From: Bog-756 sp963730685
GTDB lineage: Bacteria > Actinomycetota > Acidimicrobiia > Acidimicrobiales > RAAP-2
DNA: 64,000 nucleotides
NCBI GenBank assembly: GCA_963730685.1
Contig: CAVSSP010000003.1
Coordinates: 310,001 to 374,000 of the forward strand
Direction: 5' to 3'
The notes beneath the pieces were generated by a model. That model did not search any database. It saw nothing but the letters and a program-made list of their open reading frames with translations, and was not told the DNA's origin. Shown here piece after piece: positions 54,315 through 62,830 of this stretch (position 1 is its first letter; every line of letters starts with the position of its first letter). The translations under genes and the position numbers were made by a program.

Positions 54315-55802
54315 TCAGTCCGGCTGGCGCCAACCCCGTTCGAAGGGCAGCCGCCAGGCGTTGGGCGCCACGAGATCGTGGATGCCCGGCGGCCCCCAGG
54401 ACCCCGGGGCATAGCGCTGGACCTCGGGTGGGCTCTCGAGCAGCGGCGCCGACAGCTCCCACAGTCGCTCGATGTCGTCGGCCGCGGTGAACAGCGTGTG
54501 GTCGCCGACCATGGCGTCGTGGATCAGCCGCTCGTAGGCCTCGAGGACGTCGGTCTCCTGTCCGGTCTCGTGAAGGGCGAACTGGAGGCTGAGCTTGTCG
54601 AGCTGCATGCCCGGGCCCGGCCGCTTCCCGTAGAAGGACAGGGACAGCTTGGACGAGTCGGCCAGATCGAAGGTGAGGTGGTCGGGCCCGTGGGCGCCCA
54701 TGCCGGAGTCGGAGGGGAACATGCTCTTCGGAGGCTCCCGGAAGGCGATCGAGATGATCCGGGCGCCCTGTGCCATGTTCTTGCCGGTACGCAGGTAGAA
54801 CGGCACGCCCGCCCAACGCCAGTTGTCGATCTCGCACTTGAGGGCGATGAACGTCTCCGCCTGCGAGTCCTCCGGGACCCCGGGGATGTCCCGGTACCCC
54901 TCGTACTGCCCCCGGACGACGTTGGCCACGTCGATGGGCTGCATGGATCGGAAGACCTTGTTCTTCTCCTCGCTGATGGACCGGGGCTCGAGCGACGTCG
55001 GGGGCTCCATGGCCATGAACGCCAGTACCTGGAACAGGTGGGTCACCACCATGTCCCGGAAGGCCCCGGTGGCCTCGTAGAAGCCGGCCCGGGCATCGAC
55101 CGACAGGGTCTCGGGCACGTCGATCTGGACGTGGTCGATGTGGCCGCGGTTCCAGATCGGTTCGAACAGGCCGTTGGCGAAGCGGAAGGCCAGGATGTTC
55201 TGGGCCGCCTCCTTCCCCAGGAAGTGGTCGATCCGATAGACCTGCTCGGGGGCGAAGATGGCATGGACGGCGTCGTTGAGCGCCTTGGCGGTGGCCAGGT
55301 CGGTGCCGAACGGCTTCTCCATGATGATCCGCGACCGGGGGACCAGGCCGGCCTCGCCGAGGGTCTGGACCACCGACTTGGCGGCCGAGGGGGGGATGCT
55401 CAGGTAGTGCAGCCGCCTGCTCTCGCCGCTGAGGAGCTTCTCCGCCCGGGCCACGGCATCGGCGAGCCCCATCGGGCCGAGGCCCTGGGGGACATACCGC
55501 AACCGGTCGCGGAAGCTCGACCAGTGGGCCTCGACGATCTCGGGACGGGCGAAGTCCTCACACGCCTTGAGGGCGAAGTCGTGGAACTCGAAGTCGTCCA
55601 ACTCCTCGAGAGACGTCCCCACGATCTGGCACTCGGGGAGGAGACCGGAGTGCGAGAGCCGCAAGAGGCCGGGGAGCAGTTTCCGCCGGGCGAGGTCGCC
55701 GGTCGCACCGAACAGCACGATGACGTGCGGATGGGCCAGTGCGGGGTCGGAGGGCGACGGGTCCCCGGGCGTGACGAGCTTCGGGTCCGCGAACGTGGTC
55801 AT
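54315..55802 (-). CDS. zwf: Glucose-6-phosphate 1-dehydrogenase
   Basis: ~495 aa. Oxidises glucose-6-phosphate with NADP in the oxidative pentose phosphate pathway. IVLFGATGDLARRKLLPGLL (cofactor loop), IIMEKPFGTD, and the active-site signature YRIDHFLGKEAAQN are intact, as are VPFYLRTGKNMA and HDAMVGDHTLF. I prefer ATG 55802 (MTTFADPKLV) to ATG 55838 because the latter overlaps a TACGAT promoter hexamer (55842-55837); both are possible. No tal, tkt or opcA is nearby. Confidence 0.93.
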   Translation of the reverse strand: MTTFADPKLVTPGDPSPSDPALAHPHVIVLFGATGDLARRKLLPGLLRLSHSGLLPECQIVGTSLEELDDFEFHDFALKACEDFARPEIVEAHWSSFRDRLRYVPQGLGPMGLADAVARAEKLLSGESRRLHYLSIPPSAAKSVVQTLGEAGLVPRSRIIMEKPFGTDLATAKALNDAVHAIFAPEQVYRIDHFLGKEAAQNILAFRFANGLFEPIWNRGHIDHVQIDVPETLSVDARAGFYEATGAFRDMVVTHLFQVLAFMAMEPPTSLEPRSISEEKNKVFRSMQPIDVANVVRGQYEGYRDIPGVPEDSQAETFIALKCEIDNWRWAGVPFYLRTGKNMAQGARIISIAFREPPKSMFPSDSGMGAHGPDHLTFDLADSSKLSLSFYGKRPGPGMQLDKLSLQFALHETGQETDVLEAYERLIHDAMVGDHTLFTAADDIERLWELSAPLLESPPEVQRYAPGSWGPPGIHDLVAPNAWRLPFERGWRQPD

Positions 55803-55932
55803 AGGTGGGTTACGCCCCTTGAATCGATCCTCTTCCATCGTACCAATGGCATGTTTCCGTTCGGTGTCCGGCGTGAGAGTGCTGTGTGAACGGCCTGGTC
55901 GGCGAGCTCTGGCGGCGGTGGACCGTGACCGG

Positions 55933-56511
55933 TCAGGCGGTGGGGAGGCGTTCGGCGATGGTGGCGGACACCGCCCGCACGGTGGGCGGGTCCATCACCC
56001 CCCCGGCATGCACCCGGCCGGCGACGAGCTGGGGCCAACCCACGCAGACCTCTCTGATCTCGACCGGCGACGCCACGCCCCATTCCGCCCTGGTCAGGCA
56101 GAGCATGGCGTGGACCGGCACCTCGGAGCCGCCGGGCACGGCGCCCAGGGCCGCCCGCACGAGGGCCATCTGGTGGGCGATCCGTTCCACGTCCGCCGTG
56201 CAGTCGCGACGACCCACGTGGAGCTCGTCGGGGCCGAGGTCCGAGATGGGCCCGGACCGCCGGGTGTGGACCAGGCCCTTGTAGTGCCGGGCGTCGAGCA
56301 CGAAGACCCCGCCCGGGGAGACGGCGATCTTCCTGATGGGCGACCGGGAGCGCGGGTCCCTGCGGTCGTCCAGGACGATCACGCCCTCGCCCTCCAGCAT
56401 CCGCAAGCGCCCCCACGCCCGTCGGTCCCCTTCGGCCCGCTCCACCCAGCTCCGCTCCCTGCGACGCCGGGCCGGTGGGCCGGAGGGGGGAGGAGGATTC
56501 CGGTCGGCCAT
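55933..56511 (-). CDS. NERD (nuclease-related) domain protein
   Basis: ~192 aa. WGRLRMLEGEGVIVLDDRRD, IRKIAVSPGGVFVLDARHYK and GLVHTRRS correspond to the NERD core (strand, Asp/Glu-x-Lys-like). The family is predicted to be nuclease-like, but catalytic activity is rarely shown. The start ATG 56511 has TACGAT ending 6 nt upstream, a leaderless-type start that also overrules the longer frame to 56574. Confidence 0.8.
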   Translation of the reverse strand: MADRNPPPPSGPPARRRRERSWVERAEGDRRAWGRLRMLEGEGVIVLDDRRDPRSRSPIRKIAVSPGGVFVLDARHYKGLVHTRRSGPISDLGPDELHVGRRDCTADVERIAHQMALVRAALGAVPGGSEVPVHAMLCLTRAEWGVASPVEIREVCVGWPQLVAGRVHAGGVMDPPTVRAVSATIAERLPTA

Positions 56512-56598
56512 CCCTGCATCGTAGAGAATGGGCAGGTGAAAGTGGTTGTTGCTCCCGATCGGGGCGTCGTGCATCTGGCCCGGGCGTCGGCTGTCCCG

Positions 56599-57276
56599 TC
56601 ACGGGGGGCCGGGCAACGGAGTGCCGTCGGCGTTCGAGGAGCGGCGCTCGGCCAGGCGGGCGGCGTAGGCCGCCGCCTCTGACCGCCGGCCCATCCCCAG
56701 TTTGGCCAGCATGTTGGACACGTAGTTCTTCACCGTCTTCTCGGCCAGGTAGAGCTCCTCGCCGATCTGGCGGTTGGTGCGTCCGGCGGCGATGAGCTCG
56801 AGGATCTGGCGCTCCCGCGGCGTGAGCTGGTCGAGCCCGGCCCGCTCCTCGTTGGCTCGTTGCAGTTCGGCGAGGACGCGCTCGGTGGTGGCCCGGTCGA
56901 TGAGCGAGTGGCCCCGGGACACCGCCCGGATCGAGGCCACCAGCTCATTTCCCCGGATCTGCTTCAACACATAGCCCGAGGCCCCGGCCATCACCGCCTG
57001 GGCCAACGCCTCGTCGTCGGCGAAGGAGGTGAGGATCAGGCAGGCGACCTCTGGGTGGTGGGACCGGACGTCCCGGCAGACCGTGATCCCGCTCCCGTCC
57101 GGGAGCCGGACGTCGAGGACGGCCACGTCGGGTCGTGTGGCCCCGATCCTGTCGAGTGCCTCTGCCGCCGTGGAGGCCTCTCCGACGACGGCCAGGTCGT
57201 CGTCGGCCTCGAGGAGCCGGCGAACGCCTTCTCTCACGATCTGGTGGTCGTCGAGGAGGAACACCCGGATGGTCAT
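56599..57276 (-). CDS. NarL/DevR-type response regulator
   Basis: 225 aa. Receiver pocket FLLDDH, phosphorylated Asp in VAVLDVRLPDGSG, Lys in YVLKQIRGNEL; LuxR-type HTH LTPRERQILELIAAGRTNRQ, AEKTVKNYVSNMLAKLGMGR. It is close to DevR/DosR in length and HTH style. No cognate kinase is next to it. Divergent from a two-CBS protein, a type of gene DosR controls in mycobacteria. CACAAT ends 6 nt before the ATG. Confidence 0.9.
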   Translation of the reverse strand: MTIRVFLLDDHQIVREGVRRLLEADDDLAVVGEASTAAEALDRIGATRPDVAVLDVRLPDGSGITVCRDVRSHHPEVACLILTSFADDEALAQAVMAGASGYVLKQIRGNELVASIRAVSRGHSLIDRATTERVLAELQRANEERAGLDQLTPRERQILELIAAGRTNRQIGEELYLAEKTVKNYVSNMLAKLGMGRRSEAAAYAARLAERRSSNADGTPLPGPP

Positions 57277-57364
57277 GGTGCCATTGTGACCGAGCCGTCG
57301 ACGCGGAGGGCCGCATCACCCGGGGGATCCTGATGGGGAGTCAGATGACACGCTCCAGGCACGC

Positions 57365-57386
57365 TTGACGTCAACTGCGTTGCAAC
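57365..57386. promoter_or_regulatory. Two adjacent palindromes between response regulator and CBS gene
   Basis: TTGACGTCAA (57365-57374) and GTTGCAAC (57379-57386) lie side by side in the 221-bp divergent gap. They could be sites for the NarL-type regulator. They do not match the mycobacterial DosR box as I remember it. Confidence 0.35.
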
Positions 57387-57497
57387 TTGATGCCAGGTGT
57401 TCCCTTCCCGACGGTGGGGCGCGACACTGGTGGTCCGGGCGTGTGAGCGGCCGACGGGGGGGAACAGTGCAGAGGAGACTCTGAGAAGGAGGCATCC

Positions 57498-57929
57498 GTG
57501 CTTGTTTCGGACCTGTTGGAGGTAAAGGGCTTTGCCGTGGCCACGATCAAGGGTGATGCGACGGTGGGGGACGCGGTCGCCGACCTGGGCCGCCACCGGA
57601 TCGGGGCGCTCGTCGTCTCGGCCGACGGTCACACCATCGACGGGATCGTGTCCGAGCGCGACATCGTGCAACGGCTGAGCGAGCTCCGCTCCGATCTGCT
57701 GAGCCATCCCGTGGCCTCGATCATGTCGAGGTCGGTGCACGTCTGCTCTCCGGTGGACGATGTCGAGCGGATCATGAACCTGATGACCGAGCAGCGCATC
57801 CGTCACGTCCCGGTGGTCGAGGGGGCGTTCCTGTGCGGCATCATCAGCATCGGCGACGTGGTGAAGAGCCGGATCGGTGAGCTCGAGAAGGACCGCAACG
57901 AGCTGATGGAGTACATCACGGCCCGGTGA
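57498..57929 (+). CDS. Two-CBS-domain protein
   Basis: 143 aa composed of two CBS modules (GDATVGDAVADLGRHRIGAL, IVSERDIVQRL; CSPVDDVERIMNLMTEQRIR, GIISIGDVVKSRI) and a C-terminal helix. CBS pairs bind adenosine nucleotides and act as energy or redox sensors. GTG 57498 has GAGAAGGAGG upstream. Similar in size to the hypoxic response protein Hrp1 of mycobacteria but not of the same subfamily. Confidence 0.92.
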   Translation: MLVSDLLEVKGFAVATIKGDATVGDAVADLGRHRIGALVVSADGHTIDGIVSERDIVQRLSELRSDLLSHPVASIMSRSVHVCSPVDDVERIMNLMTEQRIRHVPVVEGAFLCGIISIGDVVKSRIGELEKDRNELMEYITAR

Positions 57930-58021
57930 TCCGGAGCCGGCCTCCGTCCCTCCCCTCCGCGGGCGCCGCTTGCCGGGCCCGTCGATGGTCGGACCGGCGG
58001 GGCGCCGCATAGTCTCGGGGC

Positions 58022-58504
58022 GTGCCCGCATCTGCCCGCGTCACTCCGGACGAGGGGGGACCGTCGGGTGCCCCGGTCCTCGGTGTCGTGGTGGTCGACC
58101 ACGGTTCGCGTCGGCAAGAGGCGAACCGCCAGCACGAGGCGTTCGTCGCCGGGTGGCGGGGCACGACCCGGTTCGCCATCGTCGAACCCGCCCACATGGA
58201 GCTGGCCGAGCCGTCCGTGGCCACCGCGTTCGACGCCTGCGTGGCCGCCGGCGCCACCACCGTGGTGATCGCCCCGTACTTCCTGTGGCCGGGCACCCAC
58301 TGGGACCGGGACATCCCCATCTTGGCCGCCGAGGCGGCAGCACGGCATCCGGGGGTCAGCTACTTGGTGGCGGCCCCGCTGGGTCCGCACCCGCTGCTGG
58401 CCGACATCGTGGGACAGCGGGTAGAACGGTGTCTCGCCCATGCGGGAGGACGGGCCGACGAGTGCGAGATGTGTGCCGGCACCGACCGGTGCCGGATGCG
58501 CTGA
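58022..58504 (+). CDS. CbiX/SirB-like chelatase
   Basis: 160 aa single-domain class II chelatase. VVDHGSRRQEANRQHEAFVA (metal His), IVEPAHMELAEPSVATAF (second His) and APYFLWPGTHWDRDIP are the defining blocks. Would insert Co or Fe into sirohydrochlorin. The tail ECEMCAGTDRCRMR contains three Cys and may bind metal or an Fe-S cluster. GTG 58022 is 6 nt after TAGTCT (leaderless type). No other cobalamin or siroheme gene is in the window. Confidence 0.88.
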   Translation: MPASARVTPDEGGPSGAPVLGVVVVDHGSRRQEANRQHEAFVAGWRGTTRFAIVEPAHMELAEPSVATAFDACVAAGATTVVIAPYFLWPGTHWDRDIPILAAEAAARHPGVSYLVAAPLGPHPLLADIVGQRVERCLAHAGGRADECEMCAGTDRCRMR

Positions 58505-58519
58505 CGAAGGCGGGTGGCC

Positions 58520-59641
58520 TCAGGCGCTGCACCGGTCGCCCAACCACGGGCGCTCACCGTCCAGGGCGTAGAGGGCCACCGCCACCGTGTCCTGGTCCGC
58601 CTTGGAGGCGTCGTTGGGGGGGACGCCGACCAGATCGGGCCTCCCGGCGGCCTGGGCTGCCGTGTTCCAGGTGGGCTGGCTGAACTGGAACGCACCCATG
58701 TAGAGCCCGTCGGGGGACACGGCGCCGTAGTTGCCGCCCGACTCGGCCTGGACGACACACTGCAGGAACGAATTGAGTGAGGGATCGGTGGTGTTGGTCG
58801 ACGTGTCGACCGGTGTCGGGGCCGGAGTGGTCGCGGGCGCGGTGGCGGTGGTCGTGGGAGCCGATGCCGAGGAGGTCGGCGGGGTGGCGCCGCGGGTGGT
58901 CGTCGGTTTCGCCGCCGCCCGATCGGCCGCCGCCACGGCCGCCGCCGCCGCCGCCGACTGGGCCGCCGACTGCTGGGCCACCGCAGTGGCCAACTCTCCG
59001 GTCACCTGGGAGCTGAGGGAAGCCAGCTGGTGCTCGGTGGTATCTGCCTGCCCCAGGTAGCCGGCCTGCCGGCTCTGGTCGATCTGGTCCTGGCGCTGTT
59101 GTTGGCGCAGGCTGGTCTGGTGGGCCTGCAAGGTGCGCTGGGCCGTGCGTAGCTCGTCGAGTGCGGTCGTGATGTTCCCCACCGCGATCGAGGCGTACTC
59201 GCTGGCGGCCTGGGCGGTCTCTTCGTTGTCGGTGAAGAGTGCCGAGTCTGCGCCCGAGGACCCGCTCCCGTAGTCGGTGTAGGTCCGGATCGCCTCGGTC
59301 CTCACCAGTTGGGTCCGGATGCCGATCTGTTGCTGGTCCGAGGAGATCTGTTGCCCGATCTGGGCGATGGCCAGCCCCTCGGCGGCGGTCTTGGCCGATG
59401 CCACCGAGTACTGCTGCTGGTAGGCCCCCACCTGCAACTGCTCTTCGATCAGCTTCTGAGAGACCGCCTTGGCCTGGGCACTCAGGGTGGCGACCTGGGC
59501 GGCGCCGGCGGTGGCCGGGGCGCGGTCCACCGCCGAGAGAGCTGAGGCGACGAGAGTCGAGAGGAGCAGTGCCGAGACGATGCGCCGACAGAGCACTCTC
59601 AGATGAGATCCCGCCAGCGGTGTGACCCGGGCGTGAAGCAC
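58520..59641 (-). CDS. Secreted coiled-coil protein with transglycosylase-like C-terminal domain
   Basis: ~373 aa. Signal peptide (RIVSALLLSTLVASALSAV), then ~200 residues of Gln/Ala-rich coiled coil (AKAVSQKLIEEQLQVGAYQQ and similar), a Thr/Pro linker, and a C-terminal lysozyme-like domain: CVVQAESGGNYGAVSPDGLY, MGAFQFSQPTWNTAAQAAGR, PNDASKADQDTVAVALY. The Glu of AESGG fits the catalytic Glu of Rpf/transglycosylase folds. Layout resembles RipA-type wall remodelling proteins with a different catalytic end. Start GTG 59641 chosen for a proper signal peptide. Confidence 0.85.
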   Translation of the reverse strand: MLHARVTPLAGSHLRVLCRRIVSALLLSTLVASALSAVDRAPATAGAAQVATLSAQAKAVSQKLIEEQLQVGAYQQQYSVASAKTAAEGLAIAQIGQQISSDQQQIGIRTQLVRTEAIRTYTDYGSGSSGADSALFTDNEETAQAASEYASIAVGNITTALDELRTAQRTLQAHQTSLRQQQRQDQIDQSRQAGYLGQADTTEHQLASLSSQVTGELATAVAQQSAAQSAAAAAAVAAADRAAAKPTTTRGATPPTSSASAPTTTATAPATTPAPTPVDTSTNTTDPSLNSFLQCVVQAESGGNYGAVSPDGLYMGAFQFSQPTWNTAAQAAGRPDLVGVPPNDASKADQDTVAVALYALDGERPWLGDRCSA

Positions 59642-59795
59642 AACGGTGAGCCAATCTAGTCGCCCTCGATGTCGGTCACAAGGGTCTCGGACCATCCGGA
59701 GCCCACCCGGGGGTGTCCCGGTCGCCTGACGGCGTGCGCACGTCCGGCCCGGATCGCGATGGAGCCGAGGCCGGCGATGCGCGATCCTTTCCTCC

Positions 59796-60449
59796 ATGAT
59801 CGAACTCCACCGTGACGGTCCGGTGTGCCTATTGGACCTCGGGGAGGGGGACAACCGGTTCAACCCGGACTCGATCTCCCGGATCCACACCTTGTTGGAC
59901 GAGGTCGAGGCCACCCCTGAGCCCCGCGCCCTCGTCACCATGGCGTCCGGCAAGATCTGGCACAACGGTCTGGACCTCGACTGGCTGGGGGCGCACGGCG
60001 ACCAGATGGTGGAATTCCTCTCGGGCGTCCAGTCACTGCTGGCCCGGATGTTGGTCCTGCCCGTCCCGACGGTGGCTGCCGTGCAGGGGCACTGCTTCGC
60101 CGCCGGCGCCATGTTCGCCTTGGCCCACGATGCACGGCTGATGCGCGCCGACCGTGGGTTCTTCTGCCTCCCCGAGGTCGACATCGGCATGTCGTTCCCC
60201 GACGGGATGGCGGCGCTGGTGCAGGCCAGGCTCAACCCGTCGGTGGCCTTCGAGGCCATGACCACAGGGCGCCGCTACGGAGGCAGGGACGCAGCCGCCC
60301 TGGGCATCGTCGGCGGGGCTTTCGAGGAGTCCGAGTTGGGGACCGCCGCGGTCCAATGGGCCCGGTCCAACGCCGCCAAGGAGGCGCAGGTCCTGGGCAC
60401 CATCAAGCGGACCATTGCCGCCGTCCCCCATCAGGCCCTGCTCAACTGA
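59796..60449 (+). CDS. Enoyl-CoA hydratase/isomerase family protein
   Basis: 217 aa crotonase fold. VTMASGKIWHNGLDLDWL provides one oxyanion NH, VAAVQGHCFAAGAMFALAHD the other; FFCLPEVDIGMSFPDGMAAL follows. The usual catalytic Glu positions are only partly kept (PEVDIG holds the second Glu), so isomerase activity is more likely than hydratase; similar short plant and bacterial proteins are delta3-delta2-enoyl-CoA isomerases. GATCCT lies 7 nt upstream of ATG 59796. Confidence 0.88.
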   Translation: MIELHRDGPVCLLDLGEGDNRFNPDSISRIHTLLDEVEATPEPRALVTMASGKIWHNGLDLDWLGAHGDQMVEFLSGVQSLLARMLVLPVPTVAAVQGHCFAAGAMFALAHDARLMRADRGFFCLPEVDIGMSFPDGMAALVQARLNPSVAFEAMTTGRRYGGRDAAALGIVGGAFEESELGTAAVQWARSNAAKEAQVLGTIKRTIAAVPHQALLN

Positions 60450-60543
60450 CCGGGCGTTCCCGCCGACTCTGGTGGTCGGCCCAGACATACCCGCAGTAGG
60501 TTAATTTGAAAAGTGATCGGTCGAGGTTGGCCCGCCGGCCCAT

Positions 60544-60618
60544 GATGCCCCGGCCCATGATGCCCCGGTCGGAGATGCCCCGGCCGGAGATGCCCCGGTC
60601 GGAGATGCCCCGGCCGGA
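60544..60618. repeat. Five tandem copies of a 15-bp unit
   Basis: Units GATGCCCCGGCCCAT, GATGCCCCGGTCGGA and GATGCCCCGGCCGGA follow one another without spacers; the last four alternate T and C at one place. Located between convergent genes; a partial copy precedes. It can be read as a 5-residue repeat in some frames but no gene is credible. Confidence 0.8.
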
Positions 60619-60652
60619 CGGCGACGCCCGCCGCTGCCGGAACGGACAGGGA

Positions 60653-60868
60653 TCAGTCGATGCGGCCCTCTCCCTTGGCGTTCGCCCCGATGTCGGTCAT
60701 CTCCTTGTAGTGATCGGCAACCTTCTTGCGCTCCTCGTCCGACTCCTGGTACCCGCCGGCGGCAGCCTCTTCCTCGGGCGTCGGGGTCCGGTCGGCGGCG
60801 TGGGCCTCGCCCTCCTCGGCGTGTTCGGCGGCGCGGGTTGCCTCGTCGGGTTCCGTACGGTCTTCCAT
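60653..60868 (-). CDS. Small acidic conserved protein
   Basis: 71 aa, strongly acidic. The order ATRAAEHAEEGEAHAADRTP, TPEEEAAAGG, HYKEMTDIGANAKGEGRID matches a short actinobacterial family with the same ending (ADxxPTPEEE... HYxEMxxxGAxxKGEGRI). No domain or function known to me. The ribosome site CAGGAGAGC precedes ATG 60868. Confidence 0.75.
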   Translation of the reverse strand: MEDRTEPDEATRAAEHAEEGEAHAADRTPTPEEEAAAGGYQESDEERKKVADHYKEMTDIGANAKGEGRID

Positions 60869-61042
60869 CGTCGGGCTCTCCTGTCATCGAGTACGCGCAC
60901 GCCGGGCAACACCCGGCGCCGCTCATCTGGACGCTACCCGGTGCTCCCTGGCGCCAAACGCGGCTGTAGGCCGTCCCAGGCGGGGCCCATGCCATACTCA
61001 CGTGGCTCCCCACCGTCCGGACAACTCGGAGTGAGACACGAG

Positions 61043-61994
61043 ATGCCAACCGTCACCGCCAACGGAACCGACCTCCACTACGAGCGGGCGGGCACCGGCC
61101 CCCGCCTGCTCTTCTGCCTCGGGTCCGGATCGACCATGGAAGGATCACGGCTGCTGCTCGATCTGTTCACCCCCCACTTCGACCTCCTGGCGCACGACTA
61201 CCGCGGCATGGGTCGGCAGCGGCGACGTCGACAGGTCCTACGACATGGCCGCATGCGCCGCTGACGCCCTTTCGGTGATGGACGCGGTGGGGTGGGCCAC
61301 CGCCCGTGTCGCCGGGGTGAGCTTCGGCGGCATGGTGGCCCAGGAGCTGGCGGTGACCGAGCCCTCCCGCGTGGAGCGACTGGCACTGATGTGCACCTCG
61401 GCCGGGGGTGAGGGCGGATCCTCCTACCCGCTCGACGAGCTCGCCGACCTCCCCGCCGCCGATCGCACGGCGGCCGGCGCCCGCCTGATCGACAGCCGGT
61501 TCGACGAGGACTGGCTGGATGGGCATCCCGGGGACCGCCGCCTCGTCGAGTTCCTGGCCAGGAGCCGGTCCCGCCCTGATCCGACCGGTCCCGATCCGAC
61601 CGGTGGACCGGCCTTGGACGGTGCCGCGGAGCAGCTGCGGGCCCGGCGACACCACGATGTCTGGGACCGGCTGGCCGCCATCAGCTGCCCGACGCTGGTC
61701 GCCGCCGGACGCTATGACGGCATCGCCCCGCAGGAGAACGGTGCCGCCATCGCCTCGCGGATCGAGCACGCCGAGTTCAGGGTCTACGACGGCGGCCATG
61801 CCTTCTTCGTCCAGGACCCGACCAGCCTCCCGGACATCGTCGCATTCTTGGCCGGGCCGACTCATCCGGCCGAGCCGACCGCATCGACACCGACCGCATC
61901 GACACCGACCGCATCGGCACCGACCGCATCGGCACCGACCGCATCGACATCGACTGCACCGGGCGCCCCGACCGCACGGGCCGACGGCCGATGA
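61043..61994 (+). CDS. Alpha/beta hydrolase with repeat tail (frameshifted)
   Basis: Ser-type hydrolase of the PcaD/esterase group. TANGTDLHYERAGTGPRLLF then LAHDYRGMGR in the first frame; after a shift near 61213 (GRSSGDVDRSYDMAACAADA) the elbow VAGVSFGGMVAQ, acid GRYDGIAPQ and His in YDGGHAFF follow. The last ~40 residues are a low-complexity tail (PTASTPTASTPTASAPTASA) encoded by a 15-bp tandem repeat. The gene ends in ATGA, coupling it to the SDR gene. GGAGTGAG lies upstream of ATG 61043. Confidence 0.85.
61878..61952. repeat. Five tandem copies of a 15-bp unit inside a hydrolase gene
   Basis: ACCGCATCGACACCG and close variants occur five times in a row at the 3' end of the hydrolase gene, coding for (TASTP/TASAP)n. 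Period equals five codons, so copy-number change would keep the frame. Confidence 0.85.
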
Positions 61995-62830
61995 CCGGAC
62001 GACGGGTCGCACTGGTCACCGGCGCCAGCCGGGGCATCGGCAAGGCCATCGCCGTCCACCTGGCCCGCGCCGGCCTCGACGTGGCCCTCGGGGCCCGCAC
62101 CCGCAGCGAGGGCGAGGAGCGGGAACACTCCTCGACGGTGGCGGCGTCGAACACCTCCGCCCTGCCGGGGTCGCTCGAGACCACCGCCGGCCTGGTCGAG
62201 GAGACGGGGTCCCGGGCACTCTCCGTCTACCTCGACCTGCTCGACCGCACATCGCTCGGGTCCGCCGTGGCCACGGTCCTGGAACGGTGGGGCCGGATCG
62301 ACGTCCTGGTCAACAACGGCCGCTACGTCGGTCCGGGGCACATGGACCAGATCCTCGACACCCCGGTGACGCTGATCGACCGACACCTGGAGGCCAATGT
62401 GATGGCCCCGGTCATCCTGACCAAGCAGGTGCTCCCGGCCATGGTCGAACGCGGCTCCGGCGTGATCATCAATCTGGCGTCGAGCTCGGGGGCCACGGAT
62501 CCCTCGGCGCCGGCCGGGCAGGGCGGATGGGGCCTCGGCTACGGGATGTCCAAGGGGGCACTACACCGACTGGCGGGGATCCTGGCCGTCGAGTTGGGCC
62601 CCCGGGGGATCGCCGCCTACAACCTCAGTCCCGGGTTCATCGCCACCGAGCGCATCGCCATCGACATGGCGGGGTTCGGCTTCGATGCCTCGGCCGGTGC
62701 GCCGGCCGACGTGGTGGGTGCGGTGGCCGCGTGGCTGGTCACCTCGCCCGACGCCCGGGAGCGGAGCGGCGGGTGGGTGGAGGCCCAACCCCTCTGCCGG
62801 GAGCTCGGTCTCCTGCCCGGATGGCCGTGA
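61991..62830 (+). CDS. Short-chain dehydrogenase/reductase
   Basis: 279 aa. TGASRGIGKAIAVHLARAGL (cofactor loop), VLVNNGRYVG (NNAG variant), INLASSSGATDPSAP with the Ser, GLGYGMSKGALHRLAG (YxxxK) and YNLSPGFIATER. An unusual insertion of ~30 residues (TRSEGEEREHSSTVAASNTS) separates the second and third strands. Coupled at both ends: ATGA with the hydrolase, and the TetR start inside its last codons. Probably acts on the same compound as the hydrolase. Confidence 0.9.
   Translation: MTGRRVALVTGASRGIGKAIAVHLARAGLDVALGARTRSEGEEREHSSTVAASNTSALPGSLETTAGLVEETGSRALSVYLDLLDRTSLGSAVATVLERWGRIDVLVNNGRYVGPGHMDQILDTPVTLIDRHLEANVMAPVILTKQVLPAMVERGSGVIINLASSSGATDPSAPAGQGGWGLGYGMSKGALHRLAGILAVELGPRGIAAYNLSPGFIATERIAIDMAGFGFDASAGAPADVVGAVAAWLVTSPDARERSGGWVEAQPLCRELGLLPGWP

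Noticed and set aside
60501..61049. A 182-codon minus-strand frame ending in GASPTGASPAGAS repeats considered as a secreted repeat protein.
   Set aside because: It overlaps the conserved 71-aa acidic protein in another frame on the same strand and has no signal peptide; the repeat is explained by the 15-bp array.
60544..61952. Short tandem repeats considered as a CRISPR array.
   Set aside because: Units are 15 bp, contiguous and without spacers, and there is no cas gene anywhere in the window.
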